Positions 57,863-60,051 of a stretch of 60,051 nt of DNA are shown piece by piece. The stretch is from assembly GCA_035294305.1 (NCBI GenBank), contig DATGLD010000040.1, forward strand, positions 1-60,051, read 5' to 3'. The notes below the pieces were generated by a model. That model saw nothing but the letters and a program-made list of their open reading frames with translations. It made no database searches and was not told where the DNA came from. Numbering within the stretch: position 1 is the stretch's first letter; the number at the start of each line of letters is the position of its first letter. The position numbers were made by a program, and so were the translations under genes. Source of the stretch: DASRBN01 sp035294305 (lineage in GTDB: Bacteria; Chloroflexota; Ktedonobacteria; Ktedonobacterales; Ktedonobacteraceae).

Positions 57863-59641
57863 TCATTGCTGACTGGCGACCGAGGCTAGTACGTTGTAGA
57901 AATTCACCAGGTTGGGCGTACCCAGCCCGGTCGCGAAATCCCACCCCGGAGTTGCGTTGAACCCCAGATTGTTCCCCTGCGTCACGTCGTAAAAAGCCGG
58001 GTGATTGCCAGCATGACTTGAGACGTAGTAGAACAGGCTGGGCCCGTAGAAAAACACATGGTAGTGTTGTATCAATGCCTCATTGACCAGCAGCATACCA
58101 GAGGCCCAGATGGGAGCCGCCGCGCTTGTGCCGCCGCCGCCGCCCTCGCCATCAGGGAAGGTTACCCACTGCCCTCCGAAGTAGAAGGCCAGATTCGCCG
58201 CTACCGCGGAGACGTCGGGTATCTGCCGGAACCCACGTGAAGCATCATTTTGCACTCCAGGACCTGTCTGCCAGGAAGGCTGGGGGAAGTAGTTGCTATT
58301 GCCGCCGCCACTGCCCCAGGAGTTCGTGCATTTGCTTAAGTCCGAGCCATCGGACCAGACGATCTCATCTGTGCGATTGCTCTGATTATCGACATGCAGC
58401 ACGGTTCCTCCGACAGAAACGACGTTCGGATCAGTCGTTGGGAACTGCACAGAAAAGCTCTTGTAGACGCCATCGGCAAAAGCGCCGCAATCTCCGCTGG
58501 AGACGAAAACCGTCATATGCTCTAGCTGCGTCAGCATGCTCAGGCGCTGATCTAATGCCTTGAGATCATTCAGCGTTTCGGCGCTTTCGACTGCTCCCAG
58601 GCTGATGCTTACGACATTGCCTGCGCCAGCATTATTCGTGTTGTCATCGACGATTTGCTGGAGCTCATCTATCAGGCTGGCCGATGATGGCGTGCCGGTT
58701 TCATAATCGACGATATTGGCATTGCGGTCCAGGCCCTCGATCATTTCGATGTCCAGCACCGATTCACCTTCGGCCTGGGTGGGTGTGCCATCGATATCCT
58801 TCACCGCGATGTGGCCTTGAAATCCTACACACTGCCCATAGTTCTGAATATCGTCGGCGGTGGCCCCGTCGATCTCCACGAGGTTAATCGTCAGGTTTTC
58901 GCCGTGGTAGCCATTCTGATAGAATGGAGCATACCCATAGGCATCCGCGACATCCTTGGGGAACACCTGGTTGCTCGGCGGACTGCAATCCGCTTTGGTC
59001 TGCGCGTGAGTCTGGCCAGTGAGCGGGATGCTCTTGTTAAACACTACTCCTGTATGGAAAGGCATACCATAGTTATCGAGTCCCGTCACTGTGATCAGCT
59101 GGTTTGCAATAAACGTCGGCAGCTTCGGCGTGCTTGCCGGCGCATAGAAAGTGCGGCCCTGGTATTTGTGAATCACAAAGTGGGTCTGGAAGAGCGTGGC
59201 AATGGTCTTCGCCTTTGCGTCGACCTTCAAGTCAGTATGCAGTTTGCTCAGCGTCAGCTTAGCATCCTGGATACCAAGAAAAGCCTTGATCTGCTGGTAG
59301 GTTGCATCGCTGATGCCGATTGAATTTGCTTGTTTCTCAAGGTCCTGCCCCTTGCCCGAGCCGGTCTTATTCAACTGGCCCTGCTGACCTGCATTCACTT
59401 TGAATGTGAGGTCGACATGTAAAATGGTGTTATCGGGTAATGGGCCTGTCACAGGCGAATTGAGCGCAGCGGCGGGAATGTTCACCGTAACCGGGCTAAA
59501 CTGGACCAGCGATGGGGCGGTGGGTGTAGGTGGCGTGTTTGAATTTGAGCCACCGCAGCTTACCAGGACGAATGTGATGAGCAGCAGCGCCAACGCGCCC
59601 AGGGTTGGTCGCCTATGCGAATTGTGTGGGGCTTGAAGCAT
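57863..59641 (-). CDS. S53 (sedolisin/kumamolisin-type) peptidase, lipoprotein
   Basis: This secreted serine-carboxyl endopeptidase of about 592 residues has a signal peptide ending in a lipobox (LLLITFVLVSCGGS), predicting a lipid-anchored Cys; a Thr/Pro spacer; a pro-domain of about 170 residues (pro-kumamolisin fold); and the catalytic domain with Glu and Asp in EGESVLDIEMIE, the oxyanion Asp in FVSSGDCGA and the Ser in GGGGTSAAAPIWAS. The C-terminal calcium site is DVTQGNN ... GWDFATGLGTPN. Such enzymes are active at acidic pH and degrade proteins outside the cell. The ATG at 59641 with GGAGAG 8 bases upstream suits the signal peptide; the longer frame to 59716 does not. Confidence 0.92.
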   Translation of the reverse strand: MLQAPHNSHRRPTLGALALLLITFVLVSCGGSNSNTPPTPTAPSLVQFSPVTVNIPAAALNSPVTGPLPDNTILHVDLTFKVNAGQQGQLNKTGSGKGQDLEKQANSIGISDATYQQIKAFLGIQDAKLTLSKLHTDLKVDAKAKTIATLFQTHFVIHKYQGRTFYAPASTPKLPTFIANQLITVTGLDNYGMPFHTGVVFNKSIPLTGQTHAQTKADCSPPSNQVFPKDVADAYGYAPFYQNGYHGENLTINLVEIDGATADDIQNYGQCVGFQGHIAVKDIDGTPTQAEGESVLDIEMIEGLDRNANIVDYETGTPSSASLIDELQQIVDDNTNNAGAGNVVSISLGAVESAETLNDLKALDQRLSMLTQLEHMTVFVSSGDCGAFADGVYKSFSVQFPTTDPNVVSVGGTVLHVDNQSNRTDEIVWSDGSDLSKCTNSWGSGGGNSNYFPQPSWQTGPGVQNDASRGFRQIPDVSAVAANLAFYFGGQWVTFPDGEGGGGGTSAAAPIWASGMLLVNEALIQHYHVFFYGPSLFYYVSSHAGNHPAFYDVTQGNNLGFNATPGWDFATGLGTPNLVNFYNVLASVASQQ

Positions 59642-59915
59642 CTGGAAAACTCTCCGTCTACTTGGCCAGATCGCATAATCCTTTTGACCTGGCTGGATAG
59701 AATAAGCTAATAACACAATGCGTAGAAGGTAGAAGGATACAGAAAAAGTCTTTGCTATTGCTCCTTTCTTGAGAAGCTAAATGTATATGCTTTATCATGT
59801 TAGCGATAGAATAACTGAAAAATAAACGTTTGCATAGTTCTTTTTTATCCTATGAAATGTGAAATGCTTCCCACTTTCCATGCAAACGATGCTGAGCGCT
59901 ATTTTTGAAGGGTAA

Positions 59916-60051
59916 CTATTCAGATAGGGTAAAGTCAGGAAGAACGGGATGACCCAGCAAGACCTGTTCCAAAGCCGTCAACAGCGCCAGCCCTTGTTTG
60001 CGCAAGGTCGAGAGATAGCCGCGGATGCGGCAGAAGGCTGTGGCTCCGGCA
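59916..60051 (-). CDS. 3' end of IS66-family transposase gene (partial)
   Basis: The last 44 residues of the protein are present, entering from the right edge: AFCRIRGYLSTLRKQGLALL, then TALEQVLLGHPVLPDFTLSE and a TAG at 59918-59916. 'FCRIRGYLSTLRKQG' is the hallmark C-terminus of IS66 TnpC transposases. The bases around the stop, GGGTAACTATTCAGATAGGG (59910-59929), may belong to the element's terminal inverted repeat; IS66 ends often begin GTAA. The rest of the gene and the opposite end lie outside the window. Confidence 0.9.
   Translation of the reverse strand, partial: AGATAFCRIRGYLSTLRKQGLALLTALEQVLLGHPVLPDFTLSE

Overview
The window looks like chromosomal DNA from a member of the Chloroflexota, most likely class Ktedonobacteria (filamentous, spore-forming soil bacteria). 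This is inferred from overall gene style: a Gram-positive-like division cluster, two Rel/SpoT-type proteins, a RicT/YaaT homologue, BACON-repeat surface proteins with zinc-ribbon heads, an S53 lipoprotein protease, IS66 fragments, and families of short palindromic repeats. No 16S rRNA or tRNA gene was found, so the assignment rests on protein resemblance alone.

Layout. 1-2960 is mobile-element debris: the 5' end of a probable IS66 gene, a tyrosine recombinase lacking its catalytic Tyr, and a transposase remnant with an amber codon and a lost catalytic domain. It is followed by a 5 x 20 bp tandem repeat. 3305-13198 holds accessory and signalling genes: an amidohydrolase, a possible 2-oxoglutarate oxygenase, a YggT-like protein, a secreted protein, a response regulator/histidine kinase pair, a PadR regulator coupled to an unusual PP2C fusion, a HAD pseudogene and a BON-domain membrane protein.

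13264-27147 (minus strand) is the division and cell wall (dcw) cluster in the order mraZ-rsmH-ftsL-like-ftsI-small ORF-ftsW-murG-murC-murB-ftsQ-ftsA-ftsZ. It is preceded by a -10 box, three MraZ-type TGGNG repeats and a long structured leader. murE, murF, mraY and murD are absent, and MurC has Mpl-like sequence features. Several genes overlap by 1-4 bases, consistent with translational coupling.

27897-35436 contains three proteins with a zinc ribbon, one membrane helix and an outside domain, two of them with long BACON-like repeat stalks, plus a ferredoxin-like protein in which one cluster cysteine is replaced by Asp. 35910-41413 carries proline dehydrogenase, a gamma-carbonic-anhydrase-like protein, a J-domain protein, dUTPase with an apparently leaderless mRNA, a DedA protein and a primary-type sigma factor.

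41818-46705 encodes two tandem long RSH proteins. One has a ruined HD hydrolase and the other a damaged synthetase motif, suggesting that (p)ppGpp synthesis and hydrolysis have been divided between paralogues. 47194-59641 holds a zinc-ribbon protein, tgt, a LipM-like octanoyltransferase, a five-gene cluster (HbpS-like, membrane protein, ANTAR regulator, RicT with a Cys-rich tail, SPFH protein), a dynamin-like GTPase, a NarL-type regulator and an S53 peptidase. The window closes in the 3' end of another IS66 transposase.

The best candidates for undescribed biology are the PadR / permease-prefix-PP2C unit with its 42 bp perfect palindrome over the promoter, the split RSH pair, the zinc-ribbon/BACON surface proteins, and the HbpS-ANTAR-RicT-SPFH cluster. 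All functional calls are from reading the sequence; no database search was run.
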